Below, in pieces: positions 33,684 through 42,410 of a stretch of 64,000 nt of DNA (position 1 is the stretch's first letter; each line of letters starts with the position of its first letter). The notes under the pieces are model-generated. The model did no database searches. It saw only the letters and a list, made by a program, of their open reading frames with translations, and was not told the origin of the DNA. Both the position numbers and the translations under genes were made by a program. This stretch comes from Cladochytrium replicatum (Eukaryota > Chytridiomycota > Chytridiomycetes > Cladochytriales > Cladochytriaceae), in the NCBI GenBank assembly GCA_025526935.1, contig JAHLKD010000006.1, positions 310,001-374,000 of the forward strand. The letters run 5' to 3'.

Positions 33684-36119
33684 TTAAAAGAGTGGGTTAT
33701 CATCAGTTGCTTCCAACTCTAATACCACATCAAAATCCTCGCCAAAATTATGCACCTTTACAAAATCCTCACTAACATCACTTTTTGAATCTAGGGAATC
33801 ATTTTTGAACGGTTCTTCAGCACTCAATTGATGCAACCAGTCATGACGGCACATCAACGCATTTATTGTTCTTGGAGCAAGGCGGTTGCGAGTTGCAGGT
33901 ACCAAATCAACCCCGGCTGAAAACTTTCGTTCGACTGGAGCGCTTGTTGCTGGTATTCCTAAATAGTCCATTGCCATCTGGCTTAGGGCTGGAAAGTTCA
34001 CACTTCCAACGGTCTTCCACCAGTCCATAATATTGATTGGCTTCCCATCAGAATCAATACCGCGGAGTACCTGATCGCCAAGATAGCGATCCAGCTCATC
34101 TTTTTCCTCAGGAATCTCTTCTTGCCAGATGAAAACGGATCTAATGGCTCTCAAGCGTTCAGCGTCCGTTTTTTTCTGTCTATCACCGGAAGCTCCGCTC
34201 GAATCGTGTCGACGTTCTGGCGTGTTTCCAAAAACATCGGCACCACTGTTCTTGATTTTCCGTGACTTATACGATTCCTCCCAGACTTTCCGCACTAGGG
34301 TGACCTGATCCCTTCCTACATCTTTCTCCCAAGCCTTTGAAAATCGATAATATTGATCCTTAAAACGAGGATCGAGTACCGTAGCAACTGCTAAACACGG
34401 GCTCTTAGCGATTGAGTAATATATTCTCAGCTTATCTAGTGCATTTCGAAATGCTTTGGTGAAAGTTTCATCTAATTCTGCATCCTCTAGGTCCTCCAGT
34501 TGATCGATAAGATCGTTGTAAAATGGAATAACAAGCGGAAGTGTTGGATATCTAGACCCTTCGATTGCCTTTGATATAACCTCGAAAACACTCAAACCAT
34601 CCCGGATCTTCTGTAGGACCTCCCATTGCTTTGGATTTATTGACCAATCTTTCAAAGAATCTTCAATCCAGCATATTTTGTCCATTGCCTCTCGTAGCTG
34701 TAAGGCTCGTTTGACCATATAGAACGTGCTATTCCAGCGAGTTGTCACATCGATAATTGGTAATAGAGGAACCAGTTTCACAAATCGGCACGAATCAATA
34801 AATGAGCTTCGTCGTTTTGGGGAAGACCGGATTCCTCTGACTAGCCGTCGAAGAAGGTTTATGACATTAACGCCGGAGTTATCGTCATTTGCGACTGTGT
34901 CCCCTGCGGGCGCGAATGTATCGATAAAATCCTTTGCTGCAAGATTGATAATGTGTGCCATACACCGCATGTGTTGAGTTTCTGCAGACCACGCAATATC
35001 CCTATCTTCCAAGAGCGTCTCCAGCTTAGCACTCATGGTAAAGTTGTTTGAACCGTTGTCGGTTGTAATGCACAATAAGCGTTCACCCGATAGCATGCCA
35101 AATTCATCCAGACACTTGACAAGCTGACTAGCCATGGCGACGCCTTCATGCTTTCCAACCATCGGAATCATCTGCAGCAGCAAGTCCTGCGGCTCCCATT
35201 CTTTCGTGATGAAGTGGGCAGTAATTCCAAGAAAAGAAATCTGGTTCTTCGATGTCCAACAGTCAGCTGTTATTGATACTTTTGAAGGCGAACCAACAAT
35301 CAGACCTTTAATGAGCTCCTTCTGCCTATCGTAAAGATCCATCTCCTTTTGCTTCACTGCTTTTGCCGTCTTTGGTGTATAGTTTGGCTGAAAAGTCTTC
35401 AGCATGCTGACAAAGAACTCGTTCTCCACAACAGTAAAAGCCTGATTGTCTGCAGCAATCCAGTCCAAAATCGACCGCCACGCTACGTCTGGATTGAACA
35501 CAAAGTTTTGCTCCTTCTCCTGCGAGCCGAAATTCAATGTCTGTTGTCCCTTGGGGACGATGTCCAACAGTCCAAGCGACCTGGCAATACTTCCATGGTG
35601 GTTTTTCAGATGCCGGAGGAAGTTTTTTGTTGATCCCGTCTTATCGACCTTCTGGCTCCACTTGCATTTCGCAACCAAACATGTTCTCAGACCATTATCA
35701 ACCTTATAGTAATCCTTCGCTATGCCGCCTCGACTACCTCTACAGTCCGACATGCTATCAACATCTGCGTCTGATGAAAGCATTGATGGTTGAACTGATC
35801 CAGCTGCAGGCTCCTGTCGCACTGAAGAGTCAGCAAAACTAACGTCGGCAGGAAGCTGTGGTGCATGCTGAGAAGCCGGGCCCAACTCGCTGGAGTCATT
35901 GGAAGAAGATGTGGAGCTCGGCTCTCGAGCGCTGTTGTTGCCACCGTGTCCTGATACACGTCTGCGTTTGTCCTGCATGATGTTCCCCTCGCTGGACGCC
36001 TCTGAAATTTGGGGGGCTGGCAGACTTCGCTTCCGTGTGTCAAGCGGATGACTGTCCACTAGTCTTTGGCTTGCGTCGGACGCTGCCTTACGCTTTGGTT
36101 TAACAAAGGCGGCGTCCAT
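33684..36119 (-). CDS. hAT-family transposase, intact open frame
   Basis: An uninterrupted 811-aa frame. The N-terminus is basic (KPKRKAASDA), followed by a Ser-rich stretch. A BED-type zinc finger appears as CLVAKCKWSQ with LRHLKNHH. The RNase-H-like core shows the first acidic site in SITADCWTSKNQISFLG, the second in CITTDNGSNN, and the RW-type motif DVTTRWNSTFYMVKRALQL. The hAT dimerisation domain closes the protein: AMDYLGIPATSAPVERKFSA then RNRLAPRTINALMCRHDWLH. Absence of stops in 2.4 kb, beside many decayed elements, suggests recent activity. Flanked on both sides by arrays of the 97-bp unit in opposite orientation. Confidence 0.93.
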   Translation of the reverse strand: MDAAFVKPKRKAASDASQRLVDSHPLDTRKRSLPAPQISEASSEGNIMQDKRRRVSGHGGNNSAREPSSTSSSNDSSELGPASQHAPQLPADVSFADSSVRQEPAAGSVQPSMLSSDADVDSMSDCRGSRGGIAKDYYKVDNGLRTCLVAKCKWSQKVDKTGSTKNFLRHLKNHHGSIARSLGLLDIVPKGQQTLNFGSQEKEQNFVFNPDVAWRSILDWIAADNQAFTVVENEFFVSMLKTFQPNYTPKTAKAVKQKEMDLYDRQKELIKGLIVGSPSKVSITADCWTSKNQISFLGITAHFITKEWEPQDLLLQMIPMVGKHEGVAMASQLVKCLDEFGMLSGERLLCITTDNGSNNFTMSAKLETLLEDRDIAWSAETQHMRCMAHIINLAAKDFIDTFAPAGDTVANDDNSGVNVINLLRRLVRGIRSSPKRRSSFIDSCRFVKLVPLLPIIDVTTRWNSTFYMVKRALQLREAMDKICWIEDSLKDWSINPKQWEVLQKIRDGLSVFEVISKAIEGSRYPTLPLVIPFYNDLIDQLEDLEDAELDETFTKAFRNALDKLRIYYSIAKSPCLAVATVLDPRFKDQYYRFSKAWEKDVGRDQVTLVRKVWEESYKSRKIKNSGADVFGNTPERRHDSSGASGDRQKKTDAERLRAIRSVFIWQEEIPEEKDELDRYLGDQVLRGIDSDGKPINIMDWWKTVGSVNFPALSQMAMDYLGIPATSAPVERKFSAGVDLVPATRNRLAPRTINALMCRHDWLHQLSAEEPFKNDSLDSKSDVSEDFVKVHNFGEDFDVVLELEATDDNPLF

Positions 36120-36240
36120 TTTTGCTGTGGTGTGGCTGGAACGTTACCGACTCTAATGTCCAGGTGCACAGAAAGCACAGCTCTCGAGGTCTGTCGTGGT
36201 AGAAATTGTTTGTTACAGAACTTCCGTTGTGACTTCTTGG

Positions 36241-37027
36241 AAAGTGTCCGGGTGGACAGAATCGTATTGCTAGTAACATTGATAGAGGTTAGTTGTACTG
36301 GGTAGAGATAACTGAAGTACGTCAATGAGTTGAGAAAGTGTCCGGGTGGACAGAATCCTATTGCTAGTAACATTGATAGAGAGGTTAGCTGTATTGGGTA
36401 GAGATAACTGAAGTACGTCAATGAGTTGAGAAAGTGTCCGGGTGGACAGAATCCTATTGCTAGTAACATTGATAGAGAGGTTAGCTGTATTGGGTAGAGA
36501 TAACTGAAGTACGTCAATGAGTTGAGAAAGTGTCCGGGTGGACAGAATCTTATTGCTAGTAACATTGATAGAGATGTTAGTTTGTACTTGATAGAGATCA
36601 CTCAAGTACCGTCAATGAGTTAAGAAAGTGTCCGGGTGGACAGAATCTTATTGCTAGTAACATTGATAGAGAGGTTAGCTGTACTTGATAGAGATCACTG
36701 AAGTACCGTCAATGAGTTGAGAAAGTGTCCGGGTGGACATAATTTTATTGCTAGTAACATTGATAGAGATGTTAGTTGTACTTGATAGAGATCACTCAAG
36801 TACCGTCAATGAGTTAAGAAAGTGTCCGGGTGGACAGAATCTTATTGCTAGTAACATTGATAGAGAGGTTAGTTGTATTGGGTAGAGATAACTGAAGTAC
36901 GTCAATGAGTTGAGAAAGTGTCCGGGTGGACAGAAAATACATGCCTCGATGTCCGTTGTGATGCAAAATTGTTTGATACATACAAAACTTATATTGCGTC
37001 TTCTTGGAAAGTGTCCGCGTGGACAGA
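36241..37027 (+). repeat. 97-bp unit array, forward copies right of the transposase
   Basis: Motif copies start at 36245, 36339, 36435, 36531, 36629, 36726, 36823 and 36919 (spacing 94-98 bp), with a last variant (gtgtccgcgtggacag) at 37012. The stretch just before the first copy (about 36170-36240) and before the last copy (about 36935-37010) are homologous to each other, both with ttcttggaaagtgtcc at the end, so the array grew by duplication within one terminal region. Three neighbouring units share the same single-base deletion (gtacgtcaatg). Confidence 0.93.
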
Positions 37028-37069
37028 AAGAACAATAGCTTCGTTTTAGATTCTCTATCACATCGGGTT

Positions 37070-37236
37070 TTACTCGGGTCTGACTTTTGACCCGAGAAGG
37101 GTTTTCCTACTGGACCCGATACCCGACCCGGATCCGACCCGAAAATTTTCCATGAAAACCCGGCACTCGGGTCGGGTACATTTAGTCAATGGACCCGGAC
37201 CCGACCCGAAAGACCCTAAAACCCGCCGATCCTTAA
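37070..37236. mobile_element. GC-rich acccg element, copy 3 (right edge of the transposon island)
   Basis: acccg-type runs end in ggacccggacccgacccgaa and acccgccgatccttaa. The end is the reverse complement of the start of copy 2 and matches the right end of copy 1. Together with copy 2 it brackets the coiled-coil and hAT genes. Confidence 0.65.
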
Positions 37237-37473
37237 ATAATACCCTCCAACGAAAAGCCCACGAAATGTAAACCATAGAGAGGTGCCACCATAACTAGAA
37301 ACTAGACGGAAATCAGAAGCTCTACAAAGACTGCGATTGATCAAGACTCCCACACCAGCCCGTCGTGTACCCGATGACCCAGGAGAAAAACGAGTGTCAA
37401 AAATAAAATCTGGAGAAGGCAGCGGGTCTAAAGGAAAAAGGTGTGTTTCAGTCAGGAGCAGAAAAACAATGTG

Positions 37474-37475
<2 letters not shown>

Positions 37476-37565
<90 letters not shown>
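37476..37565. repeat. (CT)45 microsatellite
   Basis: An uninterrupted CT dinucleotide run just upstream of the LINE ORF1 start. Opposite-strand frames of alternating Arg-Glu through it are artefacts. Confidence 0.98.
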
Positions 37566-37568
<3 letters not shown>

Positions 37569-37575
37569 AAAATCA

Positions 37576-38973
37576 ATGCCGCCTCCCAGCGCTCCGCATG
37601 CGCAGCCGCCTGATGCGCCGCATGCCGCGCCGCCCGCCGCACCCCCCGCTGTGCCCCCTGATGGACTTTCTGGTGGCACCGTGATTTTTGAGGCCCGTTC
37701 GTGCCCCCGTGCCTCCTCTGTTGAAAATTCCGCTCCACAGCTTCCATTCTCCGCTCCTGCCTCTCCAATTCACTGGGCTGATGATGTGAATATGGGGGAG
37801 GATGAAAATGCCGAATCACGTGACTTCCGATCACGTGACCGACACGCCAAAAGACCTGCTGAACATGAATTGCCCCGTGGTCACTCCCGTTCTCGTTCCC
37901 GATCACATCTGCCGGGTGTCCGGGTTCTTGCTGCTGTGGCTGCTCCCTCGAGTGTTGCATCTCTGGCCGATCTCCGTGTTGTTCTCACTCAGATGCGATC
38001 TGTTTGTGCAACCTTTGATCCGTTGGCGATGCTGGATCCTATGCTTGCACACTTGCCGAGGGACACTCCTGCTGAATTTTTTAGTGTTTGTCGTGATATG
38101 GCCGAGGATCTGGTGGGTCGCTTTGGGAGGCCGCTGCCTTCGCCTTCACCTCCGGTTGCCCCTGTCTCCCTCCATGATGATGTGGCTGCGCCTGTGTGCC
38201 TTCCCCCTAGACAACTGCATGGTAATCCTTCAATTCAGGACAATCTTGGGAACTCTGGTGCTCCTGGCCCTCGCCCCCCGTCTAGTCGACCTGCCCCACG
38301 TGGACCTCGTGGTCCACGCACTTATGCCGCTGCTGCTGCCAATGCCCGTGCCCGTGTGCTTGAGAGTCTCCCCACACTGAGTGCTGAATCTCGTACAGAA
38401 GCTGTCAGGACTGCCCTTGCTGGTCGTGACCCCACTTCGAATGTCAGCCTTCGTGCCCCTCGGCCTGTCGTATTCTATCCTCCGACCTCTCCGCTGCTGG
38501 TCTCCCCACCTGCTGATCTTCAGGCCCGTGTGGATGATTTGACCACTGTGTACATCAAGGACATCATGAGACAGCGGCTCGGCTTTGTGCGGACCATGCT
38601 GAGGGCTCTCTTGGGCGATGAGGTGGTGCGTGGTATCCGCCACATCAGTTTCGTTGGTCGCAACATTGCTTCCTTTATCTGTATTCGCTCAACCGCAATT
38701 GCTCTCCGTGCGCACTTCTCCACCCAGGAAGCTTCCACTGACGAATCAAACCCTGACTTTCTTCGCCGAGCCTCTACTCTGCCTTTGGAGCAGCGGGAGG
38801 CTGCGGTCAGGGAAGTTGTTCACAAGAGATATGCACATATCCTCAGTTCAGTTACTGATCCTGCTATTTTCCTGTATGTCCGTGGTCAGCTCCCCATGGA
38901 TGCTCAGGAAACTGTGCTGGACAGTGCCCGTGGGATTGCGCGTCAGCCTCGCTCAACCCATCTTCGTCAATGA
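37576..38973 (+). CDS. LINE ORF1 protein
   Basis: The frame opens at the ATG just after the CT tract: MPPPSAPHAQPPDAPHAAPP. It codes for about 465 aa with a Pro/Ala-rich N-terminus, an Arg/Ser-rich basic stretch (GHSRSRSRSHLPG) and a more structured C-terminal half (TTVYIKDIMRQRLGFVRTML onward) suitable for RNA binding. It is called ORF1 because the next frame, starting in an ATGA overlap, opens like a LINE endonuclease. No Cys-His knuckle is visible. The 5' untranslated part probably lies in 37250-37475. Confidence 0.75.
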   Translation: MPPPSAPHAQPPDAPHAAPPAAPPAVPPDGLSGGTVIFEARSCPRASSVENSAPQLPFSAPASPIHWADDVNMGEDENAESRDFRSRDRHAKRPAEHELPRGHSRSRSRSHLPGVRVLAAVAAPSSVASLADLRVVLTQMRSVCATFDPLAMLDPMLAHLPRDTPAEFFSVCRDMAEDLVGRFGRPLPSPSPPVAPVSLHDDVAAPVCLPPRQLHGNPSIQDNLGNSGAPGPRPPSSRPAPRGPRGPRTYAAAAANARARVLESLPTLSAESRTEAVRTALAGRDPTSNVSLRAPRPVVFYPPTSPLLVSPPADLQARVDDLTTVYIKDIMRQRLGFVRTMLRALLGDEVVRGIRHISFVGRNIASFICIRSTAIALRAHFSTQEASTDESNPDFLRRASTLPLEQREAAVREVVHKRYAHILSSVTDPAIFLYVRGQLPMDAQETVLDSARGIARQPRSTHLRQ

Positions 38974-39055
38974 TTAGTGTTCGAGTTGGTACCTTCAACT
39001 GTCGCAATTTGAGCTTTGGAGTTCTTGATTCACTGTTTCGCTTTATGCGCGCAAA
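38970..39055 (+). pseudogene. LINE ORF2 start (endonuclease), truncated after about 29 codons
   Basis: ATG at 38970 overlaps the ORF1 stop as ATGA. The peptide MISVRVGTFNCRNLSF is the first strand of an AP-type (EEP) endonuclease, with the Asn of TFNCRNL. At 39056 the sequence passes into the T-run that is the poly(A) tail of an oppositely oriented LINE fragment, so ORF2 is cut off. Confidence 0.75.
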
Positions 39056-39975
39056 TTTTTTTTTTTTTTTTTTAACAATATTATTATTTATTTTGCACAT
39101 ACAGTGCATAACAAAAAACAACACCCAAAGTGCCTTACAAGATGGTCATGGACCAGCACATAGGGAAGCGCGCGCAGCATAAGGAAAAGCAACAAAGCAA
39201 AACAGAGAATGTAAACTCAAACCTGTGGCAACCCGTCAGATACTGCTAAGGTGCCAAAAAACAGGTGAGTAATAAATAATGAGAAAAGAAAACGTTAAAG
39301 ATCCACAAATGCAGGGCCAAAGAGGGAGTCTGGAGGGGAAACTTCTAATGGCAGACCCATACAGTGAAGCCAAATCTTATGGAGACAACGAAAAACTAGA
39401 TACCACGGTGCAAGATTTGCTGGGTTGACAATGCGAAGTGGACGAAGGCTATCAATTGCAACGTCAAGCGGAAGTTGTAAAACAGGAACAGGAACAGGAG
39501 GCAACAATAGGTCAAGACGCAAACATTCTGAAACATGAGATCTAGAGAGAGTTGCAGTGCGGCAGTGACAACACTGCTTGCGGGGGTGATAAAACAAACG
39601 TCCAAGGCGATACTGCAGAAGCCTCAAGATTGACGAAATAGGGAAGCATGGAGGAGCAATTGCTAGCGCATGAGGGTGTGCAGATGCAAGGGGAGCAAAG
39701 CTAGCAGCTATAGAACCATAGGCAGATGAGGCTACTTGGTGAAAGTGATTTGCGATAACATCAGAAGGTTTGGGAACTACAACATTTGCAGCCGGGAAGA
39801 GGAAGTGATTGTTGAAAGGGACAGGAGAACAACGAAAGTGCTTTCCCTGGTGAAGAAAGAATGACAACATAGAGTGAACCATATCAGGGGCATCATCATC
39901 CAGCCAACGTTGAAACATCTGAAACTGCAGATATTGAAGCCGAAACTGAAGGTCAGGAAACTTAAAAACTAACAT
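39056..39975 (-). mobile_element. LINE 3' fragment with poly(A), inverted
   Basis: On the minus strand, a frame at 39295-39975 ends a LINE ORF2: it holds a Cys-His knuckle (CCHCRTATLSRSHVSECLRL) and the tail RIVNPANLAPWYLVFRCLH. It is followed by about 220 bp of 3' untranslated sequence and an 18-base poly(A) (T-run at 39056-39073). The upstream (5'-truncated) end lies within 2-3 bp of the tRNA-Gln gene. No matching target-site duplication was seen. Confidence 0.7.
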
Positions 39976-39977
39976 AT

Positions 39978-40050
39978 GGTTCCATAGTGTAGTGGTTTAT
40001 CACATTGGACTTTGAATCCATTGACCCGAGTTCGAATCTCGGTGGGACCT
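39978..40050 (+). tRNA. tRNA-Gln(UUG)
   Basis: Acceptor arms ggttcca and tgggacc pair. The D-arm contains tagtgtagtggttt, the anticodon loop is ctttgaa with anticodon TTG at 40012-40014, and the T-arm has the B box gttcgaatc. Length 73 with the discriminator T at 40050. The gene appears intact. An aaaaattt stretch follows; a strong T-terminator is not obvious. Confidence 0.93.
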
Positions 40051-40321
40051 ATAAAAATTTGGCGCGTAGTTTCGAAAACTTGATGTAAAGTTTACATTTG
40101 CGCTCCGTTGCTGCATTCGATTCCTCGTCGGGGAATCAAACACCATGCATGCATCTGTGAAAGCTGCCTAGAGTTATGGTTTTTGGACTCTATATATGTT
40201 TTGTTTGTCTGTATTCCTCACTTGGGGAACGAAACACAATTTGCATCTGTAAATGGCGTCTGGAGTTTTGTTGGGATATTTATTGATTTCTATTAAGCAA
40301 ACCATTCGTAGAAGTAATTGT

Positions 40322-42089
40322 TCATGATGCACATTTCTGGGCTAGAAGGGTCATCTTTGCGTCAGGTTGTTGCATATCAACAACAGGTAGGACTTTCTCC
40401 CCGATCCAGTTCGATTTTTCGCGGGCTATTGCCTTTATGAGAAGATATGTATTAGTGTTCATTGCTGTCCAGGTGCGGGATATTACCCGAGGATCTTCTG
40501 GTTTCACGTCAAATATATATTTGTACTTGTTTCCCAGACTGTACCCAGATCGATGAACTGAATCGCACGAGGAGCGTTTGAGCGAATCTAGGTCCGGCTC
40601 TCTAAATCTATAGTTTGAAGAAAGAGAGAGAGAAAAATTTACATTTTCCAAGGTGTAAAAACACTCGCTTACGAATCCACGGTCTCTGTGGTGAACCGCA
40701 CAGCAACTGGCTCGATTTCATCAGGAGGACGAGTTATTGGGTTGTTTCTCACACTTCCAGTTTCCTCCTTCAATCCGATTGCGACGTTCTCTCGGCACAG
40801 GTCGTTACGTCGAGCTCGCAGCTCCAACTCATGATTTGGATGGACGATGCTAGCAAAAATGGTGAACCAACCGGTGCAACTGTGTCAACCAACAAACCTC
40901 GACGTGCCGCGTTTCGCGCCCGGATCCTGCGTATGGACCCATTCTGCCAGGTCGCCTTTACGCACTTTCTCCGCCGTTCTGCTACGTGCACTAATGTACG
41001 CTGCAACTTGTGTCGGCGATGCTCTTTGCATCATCTCGATTTCACGCTGTAAATGGAGAAGTTGCATTGGGGTCGGAGTTGTAGTGCTCGCTTTAAGGGG
41101 ATCGGCTGGACACGAGCGGCTGAAACCATCGTTGTCTATCCGAGTCGCTCTGAAGATTCGCCAGTCGGGTTCCTGTGCCGGAGGTGGTTTCTATTCACAT
41201 TTTGAGCAAGAAGTTACAAGTTTGGGGCTATGCTTACGTAGAACCGATGGTCAACTACCATCAACTTTTCCTCGGCCTCACCGTTTGCTCCTTGTTGGTG
41301 CACCAGCTTTAGGTCGTCGACGCCGAATCTATCGATGTGTCCCACGTCGTTCGTGTGGGCAGAGTTGCTCGGAACAATGGCTTGCTTCAAGTATTTGGTT
41401 TTGAATTTATGGCCCTCTCCTTTGTGCGACGTCTTGGATGTTGTAACCATCGATCGGAAACCCTATTCAAAGAACTTTATCTCCAAATACAAGCTTGAAC
41501 TAAAATTCCCACCGTTCCATCCTTTGTGACATCCTCCTTTGGTACTCTCATGAAACCAGTCGGAACAATCTTGTTGATATTAATAGGTTCCTCAGATTCC
41601 CCGTCCGCGTATTTCCTCACGTAGTCTTTTGGCGGCGATGGTGCTGTAAAAACATCGCCATTTGTGGTCGCAAATGGTGATGTATGTCTAGAGTGATGTG
41701 TAAGGTTTGTGACAGCTTCAAACTTCTTTTGCATACGAGGGTAATCCTGCACCGTCAACTTCTTTGCTGTATTGCACGAATGGCTGAATATTCTTCGAAT
41801 ATCCCGTTCGCTGTTTTGGCACATCGGACGGTGCTTTTCTTGGTTTACGCTTCTCACCCGATCGATGTTGCTTTTCGCGAAATAACCTGGCAGCAATTTC
41901 GTTGACGTTGTGTGTGGTGGAGTACGTGGTCGAATAGACGAAGCGCGGATCTTGTGGTGGTCCGGATGATACGAACGAGAGTTTTCGGAAAGAGAGCGCA
42001 GAAAGTCCGGCCGACAGATCGGCAGATGCTTGCTGAGCCGGATCTGGTGCTGGATGACGTTTGCAAGGCAACGGTGGGGGTGGGATCAT
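40322..42089 (-). CDS. SAXO4/PPP1R32-like axonemal protein, possible frameshift
   Basis: The SAXO4 (PPP1R32) family contains short repeated microtubule-associated motifs found in ciliated organisms. The first exon reads DPRFVYSTTYSTTHN (family FYATSY-x-TAY) and RTGYSKNIQPFVQYS (family GTGYKSNFQPVVS). Next, in a frame one base away, AKKLTVQDYPRMQKKFEAVT; then IVPTGFMRVPKEDVTKDGTV. Further exons give MVTTSKTSHKGEGHKF and, near 40750-40800, LCRENVAIGLKEETGSVRNN, matching the family's NVALLG-x-E-x-x-GKKEPTGFSLNN. The last exon ends at 40322. The base change of frame near 41752 has no possible intron, so it is either an error or a mutation. Family assignment rests on motif order seen by eye. Confidence 0.55.
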
Positions 42090-42410
42090 CTCTGTTTGTG
42101 GATCACAATGTACAGCAATGTTTCTGAACACCTTTGTCGCCTATTTCGGACACTTTGTGATTGGTTGACTAATGGACCGAAGTCATATTGAAAAGAACAT
42201 GGTAGCAACATGTAGAAGATGGCAACTGCGTGAAAAACTATCAATCGAGATGAAACTAAGAGGCTAAAGAACGACAGGCTAAAGCAAGACACCGCGTATT
42301 AAAGAAAGATTCATTGTCCTTGTTCCGAATGATAATTGAAACAGAATGCATCATCTAATTTGGACAAGTGGGAGATGTTCTCAAATCAGAACTGCAGCAG
42401 AGCTGGTCGC

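Noticed and set aside
32469-37027. CRISPR-like array
   Set aside because: Units are contiguous 97-bp tandem repeats with no unique spacers, in a eukaryotic transposon context.
30317-37236. Clean 8-bp hAT target-site duplication at the island edges
   Set aside because: The flanks gtgcgcgt (left) and aataatac (right) do not match, so a single simple insertion is not supported.
37448-37960. Arg-Glu alternating frames on the minus strand
   Set aside because: Produced by the (CT)45 microsatellite.
37441-39975. Single LINE with twin-priming 5' inversion
   Set aside because: The poly(A) lies at the junction of the two fragments rather than at an outer end, which twin priming would not give.
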